DNA of 22,716 bases from Candidatus Heimdallarchaeota archaeon. GTDB lineage: Archaea > Asgardarchaeota > Heimdallarchaeia > Heimdallarchaeales > Kariarchaeaceae. Below are positions 5,853-13,707 of the stretch, piece by piece (positions within the stretch are counted from its first letter, which is position 1; each line of letters begins with the position of its first letter). Location: the NCBI GenBank assembly GCA_015522385.1, contig WAMJ01000239.1, positions 1 to 22,716 on the forward strand. Reading direction: 5' to 3'. The notes under the pieces are model-generated. The model was not told the origin of the DNA. It saw nothing but the letters and a program-made list of their open reading frames with translations, and made no database searches. Position numbers and translations under genes: made by a program.

Positions 5853-6335
5853 ATGACAGAGGTTGAGTTCATCAAGGTGGAGGAGGTTCAGGTGTTCACG
5901 CTCCGTGGCGGAGAGGAGAACCAGATGCCGTTCCTTCGCTTCCTCCTAGAGAACGGGAGCGATTTCATGATGAGCAATATTCCGATGGACATAGCTATTT
6001 CACTGAGTGTTCATCTCACGGGCACACAGGTGAATGACAGCAGGTTAAAGATTCATGATCTGGTCTCGCAGCTGGCAATAATTGACAAGGTTGAGATTGA
6101 CAGTCTGGTCCCTGGAACGGGGGTGTATCAGGCTACTATTACGTTGACCCCCGAGGGTTTCAGTAGTCCTTTGCACTTCCCGATGATTCCGTCTAATGCG
6201 ACGTTGTTAGCAGTTCTGAACGGTGCTCCGATCTATGTCTCTGAGCGTCTGTGGCGGGAGTACATCAAGGCTTCAAAGATGCAGGTTGATGTCGATGTCG
6301 AGGCTGTTGACGATGATTTGGCAGATCTTAGATGA
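5853..6335 (+). CDS. DUF151 (bifunctional nuclease domain) protein
   Basis: The 160-residue protein matches the single-domain DUF151 / bifunctional nuclease family by its conserved segments. These are the opening 'VEEVQVF' strand, 'MPFLRFLLENGSDFMMSNIPMDIA' (about residues 25-48, written in part), 'RLKIHDLVSQL' and the helix 'SNATLLAVLNGAPIYVSERL' (about 115-134). Plant members have been reported to cut DNA and RNA, and archaeal and bacterial members (about 135-165 residues) are mostly uncharacterised. The length is normal for the family and the protein lacks a signal peptide, so it is cytoplasmic. It is a single transcription unit, convergent with the amidohydrolase gene and followed by T-rich tracts. 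Confidence 0.85.
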   Translation: MTEVEFIKVEEVQVFTLRGGEENQMPFLRFLLENGSDFMMSNIPMDIAISLSVHLTGTQVNDSRLKIHDLVSQLAIIDKVEIDSLVPGTGVYQATITLTPEGFSSPLHFPMIPSNATLLAVLNGAPIYVSERLWREYIKASKMQVDVDVEAVDDDLADLR

Positions 6336-6350
6336 TCTGTCCTCTGTGAG

Positions 6351-6380
6351 TTTTTCGTATTTTTCTGTTTGTAGGTTTTT
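6351..6380 (+). terminator. Series of T-tracts after the DUF151 gene
   Basis: Three T-runs of 4-5 residues (near 6351-6355, 6361-6364 and 6376-6380) follow the stop by 15-45 bases. Such U-rich stretches suffice for archaeal RNA polymerase termination. Confidence 0.5.
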
Positions 6381-6520
6381 CTGCTACAGTATTTCTGTTA
6401 GTTAGGTATTCTGCTATGGTGTTCCTCTTCCTCGGAGCTGTTTTTGTTAGGTTCATTCTGCCATTTTTGGCGATTTGGAGGATATGGAAGTGGTGAGCAT
6501 GCGATCTCTTTCCTTCAAGC

Positions 6521-8158
6521 CTATCTTGAGAAGAATACCCTTGTGATTTTCTGGTGCCTGACCTCGTTGTAGGCTATTGCCTCAATGGGGTACTTTCTTC
6601 CACCGTGTCCACTCACCCGTTCGTGGTCTATGACCATCGCCCCGAGGGCGATCCTGTTCTTCAGCTCTGCGTGGAGTTCGGGTGAGTTCGCGAAGAGCTT
6701 GCGGTACCGTTCTCTCATTGCGTCTATTCCGTCGATTAGGAGTTCACCACTCTGAAAGTCGTGTATTTTCACCCGTGGGTGGTAGTAGCTTAGGAACCTG
6801 TCAAGGTCCCTGTCATTGTACGCATCCATCTGCCCTTGGACGATTGTTACGGGATCGAAGGGCTGGATTAGCTCGGTTGGTCTCAGTGGCTTTCCGTCCT
6901 TGAAGACCATGTCGATCGTCCTTGTGGCCTTGATGTCGTCGAGTGGGTTCTGTGAGAGGAGGACGAGGTCTGCTCTCATTCCCGGTCTAATCTCACCTAT
7001 GTCATCCATCGCCAGCACCTTAGCTGCATTCTTGGTTGTGGCGACGATGACGTCGGCTGGGCTCATCCCTGCGTTGACCATGTGCTCCATCTCGATGTGC
7101 AGGGAGGGGCCGTGCAGCGTGCCCACGTTTCCTGCATCCGTCCCGGTAGCGATGGTCACACCTGCTTCGTGTAGTCGTTTGAGGTTGTTGTACGCAGTCT
7201 CGGTGAGATCCTGTGGTTGCTTATCGTGCTCATCCCTGAGTCCTCGGTGGGTCTCTGGTATGTCATGCTTGTCGAGAAGGATCAGTCGCTCGAACGAGGC
7301 GATGACCTGTGGGTCACCCCATCGCTGCTCGTAGTCACTGAGGAACAGGCGTGATCGGTAGACATCACGATATCCGTTCCTGACCATGAGCGTGGGGATG
7401 TAGATGACGTCCTTGTCCTTGAGGAGCTGTACAAAGTCTTCATCGATGTCTTCGTTGAACACGGAGTGTACGAGGATATCTGCTCCGTACTGTACTGCCC
7501 TGCGTGCTGTCTCCAGCTCTGTGGCATGGACTGCGATCCTTGCTCCCAGCTTCTTGCACTCGTCCATCCCCGCCTCCATAATCTTGCTATCCTCCTCGAA
7601 TCTGTCTTCTTGGTGGATGAACCAGAACTTCACGAATGCGGGTCTCATCTCCACGCACTTCCTGACAAGCTCTCGTGCGTGATCAGTGGAATCCGCTTTG
7701 ATAATTGGGGGATCTCCGAGATCTAATTTCTCCCTTGAGACTGTAGACACGAGTGGTCCTGCAACAGCAATCTCGGGTGCGGGTGCCTTTACCTGCTCCT
7801 TTACCTCAAAATTCCAGAATGGTCCGCCACAGTCCACAACACCTGTCACCCCAGTGGCGAGATATCTCCTGAATAGGTCAGGCAGGCTATTCTTAATGTC
7901 TTCGAACTCCTGCTTGTAGGATTTAATCTTGCGGAGATCAAGTCCGTCCGGTCGGGTGAATAGCCCCGCGCTTTGGAAGAAGTGGATGTGGCTATCAATG
8001 AGTCCTGGGATGAGGTACTTTCCTTTCCCGTCTATAATTGTACCCGTTTCGGATGATTCCAGAGCCTTTATTCTTCCGTTCTCAATAGTCACCGAACCGT
8101 TGACAAAAGAATGCGTGTCGGGATCGAAGTAGTTGACATCATTGATGGTGGTGGTCAT
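6521..8158 (-). CDS. Imidazolonepropionase-like amidohydrolase fused to a C-terminal SnoaL-like (NTF2 fold) domain
   Basis: Residues 1-430 form a complete metal-dependent amidohydrolase. There is an N-terminal beta-sandwich, the HxH motif at 57-59 (PGLIDSHIHF), Lys177 (FVKFW) as the likely bridging lysine, and His211 (AVHATE), His231 (LVHSVF) and Asp341 (GTDAG). The C-terminal 'GEIRPGMRADLVLL' closes the sandwich. These residues define the imidazolonepropionase/prolidase-like subgroup that hydrolyses cyclic amides or dipeptides; the true substrate is unknown. Residues 437-545 ('VQGQMDAYNDRDLDRFLSYY' onward) look like a SnoaL/NTF2-like domain, normally a dimeric pocket domain in polyketide cyclases or steroid isomerases. 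The fusion makes the protein about 110 residues longer than the usual 400-430. A strong TATA box 25 bases before the ATG indicates a leaderless transcript. Confidence 0.93.
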   Translation of the reverse strand: MTTTINDVNYFDPDTHSFVNGSVTIENGRIKALESSETGTIIDGKGKYLIPGLIDSHIHFFQSAGLFTRPDGLDLRKIKSYKQEFEDIKNSLPDLFRRYLATGVTGVVDCGGPFWNFEVKEQVKAPAPEIAVAGPLVSTVSREKLDLGDPPIIKADSTDHARELVRKCVEMRPAFVKFWFIHQEDRFEEDSKIMEAGMDECKKLGARIAVHATELETARRAVQYGADILVHSVFNEDIDEDFVQLLKDKDVIYIPTLMVRNGYRDVYRSRLFLSDYEQRWGDPQVIASFERLILLDKHDIPETHRGLRDEHDKQPQDLTETAYNNLKRLHEAGVTIATGTDAGNVGTLHGPSLHIEMEHMVNAGMSPADVIVATTKNAAKVLAMDDIGEIRPGMRADLVLLSQNPLDDIKATRTIDMVFKDGKPLRPTELIQPFDPVTIVQGQMDAYNDRDLDRFLSYYHPRVKIHDFQSGELLIDGIDAMRERYRKLFANSPELHAELKNRIALGAMVIDHERVSGHGGRKYPIEAIAYNEVRHQKITRVFFSR

Positions 8159-8499
8159 CTCTCATCCTTCGGGAGTGTATATATAAAATCCCTCAGTTCT
8201 GGGCTAATTTTGAGTTCCTGTAATGCTCCTTTGAAGTTCTCACGGAATTATCACAGAGTTCTTCATGAGCTCACGAAATGCTCTTGCGGAACTTGACTTC
8301 ATGTCAAGCTCGAACGTAGTTCTCTGCGTATCTTGAGGATGGTAGAATTGGTCGCTATTTTTTCTTTCAGCGGTATTATTGGTCTCGTCTATTGCCTGTT
8401 CATGATTTAGTAGGGAATTATCCTTTTAGTGTAGTAGAGACCGTACTGATTAATTCCATTTAGTTGGAGAAGTTTCTACAATCGCTCTATGGTATGTTC
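8159..8499. other. Gap of 341 bases with a hairpin and fragments of protein-like sequence
   Basis: Apart from the TATA box at 8178-8188, the gap holds a perfect 6-bp hairpin CTTGAC-TTCAT-GTCAAG (8292-8308). It also holds imperfect repeats of a short motif around 'TTCCGTGAG' on the reverse strand. On that strand two short frames read AFRELMKNSV and then, in another frame, FRENFKGALQELKISPELRD, ending in an ATGA overlap with the amidohydrolase start. Neither has a usable start codon. This may be a worn-out gene remnant, or chance. No functional gene is supported. Confidence 0.35.
8178..8188 (-). promoter_or_regulatory. Strong TATA box of the amidohydrolase-SnoaL gene
   Basis: The reverse strand reads TTTTATATATA, centred 25 bases from the A of the ATG at 8158. 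It is the clearest TATA in the window and implies that the mRNA starts at the start codon. Confidence 0.65.
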
Positions 8500-9111
8500 T
8501 CAGAGCTTCCTTGCCACGACTGCAAGGTGGACAGGTGGCAGGCTCAGTGCGAGCTCTACCTTGAAACCCGTATTTTCGAGGATGTACTCCCAGTCGTTGA
8601 GGGAGTATCTCGAGAAGTTGCGGTGGAACTTCATAACGCTTGCGGGCTCCGAACTGAGGTAGTCCGCGTAGGTCTGCAGATCTGCCCTTGCCCAGTCAAG
8701 AAGGACGAGGAGGCCGTCATCATTGAGTGCGTTGTTGATGCTAGTCAGGCTGGTGTACTGATCCTCGAAAGAGCGAAGTACCCTCGAGCTAAAGATGACG
8801 TCATTTCCCTTTGGGAGTTCCGGGTTTTCCTGGAGATGCTGTAGGATGAGTTCCACCTTGTGCATCTTGTCACCCAGGATCTCCTTGGCTCTGTCGATCA
8901 TCAACGGGTTAAGATCCACTCCCACCAGCTTCTTGGGATTGTAGCGTTCATCAATTTCTTTCAGGTGCAGACCAGGACCGCAGCCAATATCCATGACCGT
9001 CGAGTTCTCGGTGATTCTCCCTGAGACCAGCGGGTTGACTTCTTTCCAGAAGCGGGGTGTATGTACTTGATGATATGTTTGAACCATGCGTTCTACAAAT
9101 TCAGCTGACAC
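8500..9111 (-). CDS. Class I SAM-dependent methyltransferase
   Basis: The 203-residue protein has the classic SAM-binding motif I 'VMDIGCGPGLH' at residues 39-49, motif II acidic loop 'LVGVDLNP' (62-69) and 'NDVIFSSRVL' for motif IV. This identifies a Rossmann-fold class I methyltransferase of the small-molecule (UbiE/Methyltransf_11/25-like) type. The acceptor substrate cannot be inferred. The frame begins with GTG at 9111 (GAAGGATCA just before it can act as a ribosome binding site). An ATG at codon 9 (9087) is an alternative, and a weak TATA-like stretch upstream does not settle the choice. The gene is followed on the same strand by the amidohydrolase gene after 341 bases, which has its own promoter, so the two are probably separate units. 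Confidence 0.9.
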   Translation of the reverse strand: MSAEFVERMVQTYHQVHTPRFWKEVNPLVSGRITENSTVMDIGCGPGLHLKEIDERYNPKKLVGVDLNPLMIDRAKEILGDKMHKVELILQHLQENPELPKGNDVIFSSRVLRSFEDQYTSLTSINNALNDDGLLVLLDWARADLQTYADYLSSEPASVMKFHRNFSRYSLNDWEYILENTGFKVELALSLPPVHLAVVARKL

Positions 9112-9244
9112 TGATCCTTCTTATGAAGCGGAATTAGTAAGCTTGGTGGTCGAGGATATTTTTCCGTTATTTTTTCTGTAAACTATCATCCGAGGAAGCA
9201 AATCATTTGATTTGGTCATTTTTCCCTCTAAATCCATCCTGTAA

Positions 9245-9253
9245 AACTTTAAG
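9245..9253 (+). promoter_or_regulatory. TATA element of the large membrane protein gene
   Basis: AACTTTAAG is centred about 28 bases before the ATG at 9278, consistent with a leaderless or almost leaderless transcript. Confidence 0.5.
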
Positions 9254-9277
9254 TGTGATGGGAACTAATTCACCGTA

Positions 9278-10729
9278 ATGAGTTTTGCTACAATGGTTAA
9301 CTCTTTGTCGAGGGCGTTTAACAAGTTCTTCATGGTCTTTCTCGCTCTCGCGATCTTTATCATACTCATGGCGAATGCGTTCAGCACGACGGCGCTCGAG
9401 AGCAGAGGTCTAGGAGCATTGCTCCTGATACTCTGGGGGATCTTCACCCTGATCTCATTTCTATATTTGCTGAACGGCTTCCTCCTACAGTCGAACTTCA
9501 AGGCGAACGTCAAGGCCTTCCAGTTGAAGGGTAAACCCGTCAAAGGTATTCGCGGATTCGATGACCTTGTTGCCGGCATGGCCTCCGCGAGGAACTTCTC
9601 TCTTATGATAACTTTGTCCTCTGTGTTGTCCCTTGTTCTCTACCTAGCAGCAATCTACGGGAACTACAGCTCGCTTTCATCAAGTCCTGATAACCTGAGG
9701 TCACTTATGGCGACAATGGGCGTGACCTTTGCCTTCATCACTATCTCGGTGATCTTCATCGTTGACTATCCCGAGGACAGCTCCTTCAACCCGGGGGGGC
9801 TGATCAGCTTCTACGAGCCTGACATATTTCCCATGACGTTGGACAACCTTCTGGGTGATGTCTTCAAGACCTACATCGATCCCATCACATACATGGACAT
9901 CGACGAGTGGTACGCAGACATAGTCAGCAAGCTGGATCCTGGGTTCGAGGCTGACGAGGATATATTCACAAGGAGGGACAGGGCGATTGAGAAGATCCTG
10001 CTTGTCACGTACCTGAACCATTCCAACGAGAAACTCGTCACTATGGATGTAGTGAGGAAGGAGTTTGGTGAGCTTTTCGGCGAGAACACCGAGGCATTTC
10101 TCAACGGTGATGCAACAGGTCTGACATACACGGAGATCTCCAAGATCATCAAACGAATAGAGAAGAAGGCTCCAGAGCCGTTCAGACTTGTCGACAGGTT
10201 AATGCTGTCGCTCACGGATGACTACGAGTACTTCACTTCGCTTGACACCTACTTCACAGTGTCGGGTAAGACAAACCAAGGTAGTGTGAGGGAGTCCAGC
10301 GGGATAATTACCTTCCTGCTGAATAACACTCCCAAGGCCGACCGACAGATCAAAGTAACCTTGAGGTCTGACAGGGCGACAGTGCATCCCGACATGCAGA
10401 GTATCGTGCTGAACCTTGATCCTATGACAGACAGCTACCCCAAGGAGCAACCTGAGATTATCGGTGATGAGGACGATATACTTGGTATACTCAGTGACAT
10501 CCTGCAGGTAGGTGATGCTGTATGGTTCAGGCTAAAGTCCCAGCTCTTCGGATTCAAGCTGGTAACCGTGCAAATTGAGGAGGTGAATGGTACCCTGACC
10601 GCAGGTGAGTCGCTTGAAGTTAAATTTACCAAATCATTGGGTTACTACGTCAAGGCATACCTCCCCAAGATTTCGGGGGCTGCTGGTCTGGCACTTCCGG
10701 TTCTTCAGGGCTTCCTTGGTCTTAGTTGA
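9278..10729 (+). CDS. Membrane protein with four N-terminal helices and a large soluble region, unknown family
   Basis: I do not recognise this 483-residue protein. Two helix pairs are visible in the N-terminal third (about residues 15-36, 44-70, 106-127 and 142-162), with a basic loop between helices 2 and 3 (LKGKPVKGIRG, 83-93). Residues 170-460 are soluble, mixed helical and beta, and acidic; the last 20 residues are again fairly hydrophobic (ISGAAGLALPVLQGFLGL). The region after residue 225, with a 'DRAIEKILLVTYLNHSNEK' helix, could resemble a winged-helix-like or regulatory segment, but this is not firm. Even helix number and positive charge between helices 2 and 3 suggest the soluble part is cytoplasmic. 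The ATG is supported by the TATA element 28 bases upstream. The gene is a single unit, convergent with the thioredoxin-domain gene 39 bases away. Confidence 0.85.
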   Translation: MSFATMVNSLSRAFNKFFMVFLALAIFIILMANAFSTTALESRGLGALLLILWGIFTLISFLYLLNGFLLQSNFKANVKAFQLKGKPVKGIRGFDDLVAGMASARNFSLMITLSSVLSLVLYLAAIYGNYSSLSSSPDNLRSLMATMGVTFAFITISVIFIVDYPEDSSFNPGGLISFYEPDIFPMTLDNLLGDVFKTYIDPITYMDIDEWYADIVSKLDPGFEADEDIFTRRDRAIEKILLVTYLNHSNEKLVTMDVVRKEFGELFGENTEAFLNGDATGLTYTEISKIIKRIEKKAPEPFRLVDRLMLSLTDDYEYFTSLDTYFTVSGKTNQGSVRESSGIITFLLNNTPKADRQIKVTLRSDRATVHPDMQSIVLNLDPMTDSYPKEQPEIIGDEDDILGILSDILQVGDAVWFRLKSQLFGFKLVTVQIEEVNGTLTAGESLEVKFTKSLGYYVKAYLPKISGAAGLALPVLQGFLGLS

Positions 10730-10768
10730 TTCTCCTCATCTGATCCAGTAATATTCTTATCTCTACAT

Positions 10769-12853
10769 CTATGGTCTTAGCAGTTCCTTTAGCCTATCCT
10801 CATCGAAGGTCTCCAGTGGGAGAGAGCAGGTCTGACCCTTGCAGACGTACAGTGTCTCCTCCCCGATGAGGTTACGCCCTTCGAGGACTTCCCAGTCTCT
10901 TTTCTTGGAGATGTCTGGAACTCTGTACACCAGTTTGGTTGGGAGGTAGTACTTTTGGAATTCACGACCTATCTTCCCCCTTCCGAGATAGACGATTTCA
11001 TGTGGGTAGTTCGTGTAGTAGCGGGAGGAGATGAGTAGCTCGGATGCTGATCCGGGGTACCTTGCAGAGTTCTTGATTGTGTGCTTCAGCACGTCTTCGC
11101 CAAACGTGTACAGTCTATGATCCCCGAGGTATTTGGACAGCTTGAAGAGGTTCCTCACCATCACCGCCATTCCCGACGCCATGGAGTCGTCGGTGATCTG
11201 GATCGGTCTACCACTGATGGAGTCGGGGTGATCCTCGGGTAGCAGGTACAGGGCAGGGGGTTCGTGGAACCTGTCGAGAACAATATCCGTCAGCTTCGCG
11301 GCATCGTCGAGGTAATCCGTCCTTCCAGTGAGCTCAAAGAAGGCGATAAATGCATCGATGGAGAAAGCGTAGTCGTCGAGGATTCCATGAATTTCTCGCT
11401 CCTGACCGTCCTTGCTGTACCGCAGGATGTGATCACCTCGGATATGTGACCTGATCTTCTCGATAGCTCCAGTCGCTAGCTCAAAGGATCTTATATTCCC
11501 CGTCTTCTCGTAGACGTTGAGCAGCCCCCTGATAGCAATCCCGTTCCAAGAGGTGATGATCTTGTCGTCGAGGTCGGGGCGTATCCTCCCCTCTCTCCTC
11601 TTAAGCAGGCGAACCTTGGCTTCTTCTATGACCTCTACAAGTGTCTCCCTCGCTATCCCGTACTTTTTTGCCAATTCGTCAATCCCCGTGCTGACACTCA
11701 GGATGTTCATTCCGGTCTTCTCGGGGTGGTGCGGATCCCTGAAGTTCCCCTTCTTAGTGATCCCGAAGTGGGCGCAGACTATCTCTGTCACTGTGGGTGA
11801 ATTTCCCCACTGATAATTCCCCTCCAGCTCACCCAGAACCTCCTCGATCTCAGACTGTTGCCAGACATAGAACTTCCCCTCTTCCCCTTCACTCTCTGCG
11901 TTAAGGGAGGCGAAGAGTCCTCCAGTATCTGAAGCCATCTCCCTGTCCAGCCATTCTACCGTGTGATGCAGCACCCGTTTTATCTCCTCATTTCTTGTCA
12001 GGGCGTAGAGATCAGCCCCCAGATTTAGAAGTGCCCCATTGTCATAGAGCATCTTCTCGAAGTGTGGAACCAGCCACTTGGCATCGACGGAGTATCGGGC
12101 GAAACCTCCGCCAAGGTGATCGTAGATCCCTCCTTTCATCATCTGAAGAAAGCTGAACTCCACCATGTCAATGGCTTCTTTGTCTTCCCTGCGCCACCCC
12201 TCGGCAAGCATATACGATAGACTGCTGACCCTCGGAAACTTCGGAGCTCCTCCGATCCCACCGTATTTCTGGTCAAACCTTTGTTTTAGACCCAGTAAGT
12301 TCTTGTTATGTATCTCCTCGTTCAGCTCTGACTCTCCACTAATGAGCTGGCTCTCGATCATAGATATCCCACGGGATATTCCCTCTGCTTGCCTGATGAC
12401 GTCATCGCGTTGTGTCTCCCAGAGTTCGACGATCTTCTCATTCAGTTGTTGGAAAGATGGGATATTGTGCATCGGTTTGTTTGGAAAATACGTACCGAGG
12501 AAGAAGGGCTTGGCGTCGGGGGTCATCCAGACCGAGAGTGGCCACCCCCCTCCTCTCTGGTTGACGATCTGGTAAAGTTCCTGCATGACCTTATCAAGAC
12601 CGGGGCGTTCCTCCCGATCCACCTTGATTGATACGAAGTGCTCGTTCATGTACTCGGCGGTCTTTGGGTCGCTGAAGCTCTCACGGGCCATCACATGGCA
12701 CCAGTGGCAGGATGAGTAACCGATAGAGAGGAATATCATCCTGTTCTCGATCCTCGCTTTGTTCAAAGCCTCCTCACCGTACGGGTACCAGTCCACGGGA
12801 TTGTCTGCGTGCTGTTTGAGGTATGGGCTCGCCTCCTCTGCAAGTCTATTCAT
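10769..12853 (-). CDS. Thioredoxin-domain protein of the SSP411/YyaL (DUF255) family
   Basis: The 694-residue protein is a full-length member of the DUF255/SSP411 (spermatogenesis-associated protein 20, YyaL) family. The start '[20 protein letters not shown]' is the family signature. A thioredoxin-like domain follows with Cys49-His-Trp-Cys52 (SSCHWCHVM), then '[10 protein letters not shown]' and '[13 protein letters not shown]'. The rest (about 200-680) is an (alpha/alpha) toroid resembling N-acylglucosamine 2-epimerase or six-hairpin glycosidases ('[12 protein letters not shown]', '[16 protein letters not shown]'). The C-terminal '[11 protein letters not shown]' is also conserved in the family. 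Biochemical function is not established; both a redox and a sugar-related role have been suggested. The ATG at 12853 has a TATA element 27 bases upstream (leaderless). Confidence 0.95.
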   Translation of the reverse strand: MNRLAEEASPYLKQHADNPVDWYPYGEEALNKARIENRMIFLSIGYSSCHWCHVMARESFSDPKTAEYMNEHFVSIKVDREERPGLDKVMQELYQIVNQRGGGWPLSVWMTPDAKPFFLGTYFPNKPMHNIPSFQQLNEKIVELWETQRDDVIRQAEGISRGISMIESQLISGESELNEEIHNKNLLGLKQRFDQKYGGIGGAPKFPRVSSLSYMLAEGWRREDKEAIDMVEFSFLQMMKGGIYDHLGGGFARYSVDAKWLVPHFEKMLYDNGALLNLGADLYALTRNEEIKRVLHHTVEWLDREMASDTGGLFASLNAESEGEEGKFYVWQQSEIEEVLGELEGNYQWGNSPTVTEIVCAHFGITKKGNFRDPHHPEKTGMNILSVSTGIDELAKKYGIARETLVEVIEEAKVRLLKRREGRIRPDLDDKIITSWNGIAIRGLLNVYEKTGNIRSFELATGAIEKIRSHIRGDHILRYSKDGQEREIHGILDDYAFSIDAFIAFFELTGRTDYLDDAAKLTDIVLDRFHEPPALYLLPEDHPDSISGRPIQITDDSMASGMAVMVRNLFKLSKYLGDHRLYTFGEDVLKHTIKNSARYPGSASELLISSRYYTNYPHEIVYLGRGKIGREFQKYYLPTKLVYRVPDISKKRDWEVLEGRNLIGEETLYVCKGQTCSLPLETFDEDRLKELLRP

Positions 12854-12875
12854 TTATCTACTCTGGAACTGAGAC

Positions 12876-12884
12876 ATATTAAAT
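12876..12884 (-). promoter_or_regulatory. TATA element of the SSP411-type gene
   Basis: The reverse strand reads ATTTAATAT, about 27 bases from the ATG at 12853. It shares the 91-base divergent gap with the promoter of the calcium-loop protein gene at 12945. Confidence 0.55.
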
Positions 12885-12914
12885 CAGGTGGTCAATAGCA
12901 CTTGTCGCCAAAAA

Positions 12915-12922
12915 TTTCATAA
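12915..12922 (+). promoter_or_regulatory. TATA-like element of the first calcium-loop protein gene
   Basis: TTTCATAA is centred 27 bases before the ATG at 12945, the geometry of a leaderless gene. Confidence 0.45.
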
Positions 12923-12944
12923 GTTTCTGAGTCAAATCTAGCCT

Positions 12945-13652
12945 ATGACACTAATGAGGAGCTTAATCAGGGTTGTAAAGGAAGAATTCCTGGTAATTAT
13001 CTTCTTCCTACTCTTCATGGCAACAATCCAGTACTCCCTGCTCCTTATCTTCGGTTGGAGTGGCACGATCTTCGATCCTCCAAGTATCAGTAACGATCCC
13101 TACGCGATTGCGATGGCCAGGGAAATACCCGACACAGATGGTGACGGTCTTCCTGATGTCATCGAAGTAGCACCACGTGGGCGGGTTGTCGTTGTAGACG
13201 GAATAAAGATTGGGACCGGCACTGGCACAGATCCCTTCAAGATGGACTCCGACGGGGACCTATTCACCGACACAGCGGAGGATAAGCAAGGAACCGATCC
13301 GAATAACTTTTTCGACCTCGGTTTGTTCTGGATTATGTGGACTGGATTCTTCTTTTTTGCGTTCTATATGAAGTTCATCCACAAGCCAGACAGGTTGAAG
13401 GAGTACCGGCAAAATGAGGCATTAATCACCTCTGGCTCCTCAGGAAAATATGCATATGGTGTTCGTGCACAGAAAATGAGCAAGGAAGAAAAGGCGAGAC
13501 TTGTCGAGTCCGATCCCCGATTCAGAGAGATTACAAATATTTACGATAATCCCAAACGTGGAAGAAATATTGAGAATAGGGGAATAAAATATCTCGCCTA
13601 TGGTTTTCTACTGGTAATTATCTTAATGATATCCAACGTTTTCCTCCCTTAG
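12945..13652 (+). CDS. Membrane protein with thrombospondin type 3-like calcium loops (first of a tandem pair)
   Basis: The 235-residue protein has a transmembrane helix at about 14-37 and an extracellular-looking segment with two calcium-binding loops: PDTDGDGLPDVIE (62-74) and DSDGDLFTDTAEDKQGTDP (101-119). These are the acidic DxDxDG pattern of thrombospondin type 3 / dockerin-like repeats. A second helix lies at 125-144. A basic, probably cytoplasmic domain follows (145-213) with 'GKYAYG' and 'RLVESDPRFREIT', then a third helix (216-233). It is clearly homologous along its whole length to the next gene. The family is unknown to me. The topology would place the calcium loops between helices 1 and 2, outside the cell, with the conserved domain inside. 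This suggests a calcium-stabilised sensor or structural surface protein; that is inference. Confidence 0.88.
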   Translation: MTLMRSLIRVVKEEFLVIIFFLLFMATIQYSLLLIFGWSGTIFDPPSISNDPYAIAMAREIPDTDGDGLPDVIEVAPRGRVVVVDGIKIGTGTGTDPFKMDSDGDLFTDTAEDKQGTDPNNFFDLGLFWIMWTGFFFFAFYMKFIHKPDRLKEYRQNEALITSGSSGKYAYGVRAQKMSKEEKARLVESDPRFREITNIYDNPKRGRNIENRGIKYLAYGFLLVIILMISNVFLP

Positions 13653-13676
13653 TAAGTTAACCGCGAATAATGAAAT

Positions 13677-13685
13677 CATATATTA
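13677..13685 (+). promoter_or_regulatory. TATA box of the second calcium-loop protein gene, deciding its start
   Basis: CATATATTA is centred about 27 bases before the ATG at 13708. It lies only about 9 bases before the earlier in-frame ATG at 13690, too close for that codon to be transcribed. This favours 13708 as the true start and shows the two paralogues have separate promoters. Confidence 0.55.
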
Positions 13686-13707
13686 ATGCATGACCATAAA
13701 CCCAATT

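Noticed and set aside
8339..8410. Tiny hydrophobic frame (23 codons) in the gap before the methyltransferase
   Set aside because: It is too short, has no promoter at the right distance, and the GAGG before the ATG is too close to work as a ribosome binding site.
8464..8844. Plus-strand open frame of 126 codons
   Set aside because: It is antisense to the methyltransferase gene, which has clear SAM motifs. The plus frame starts with a non-ATG codon, and no promoter or family pattern was found.
13690..13707. Earlier in-frame ATG as start of the second calcium-loop gene
   Set aside because: The TATA box lies only about 9 bases before it, so this codon would not be transcribed from that promoter. 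The inner ATG fits both promoter and paralogue alignment.
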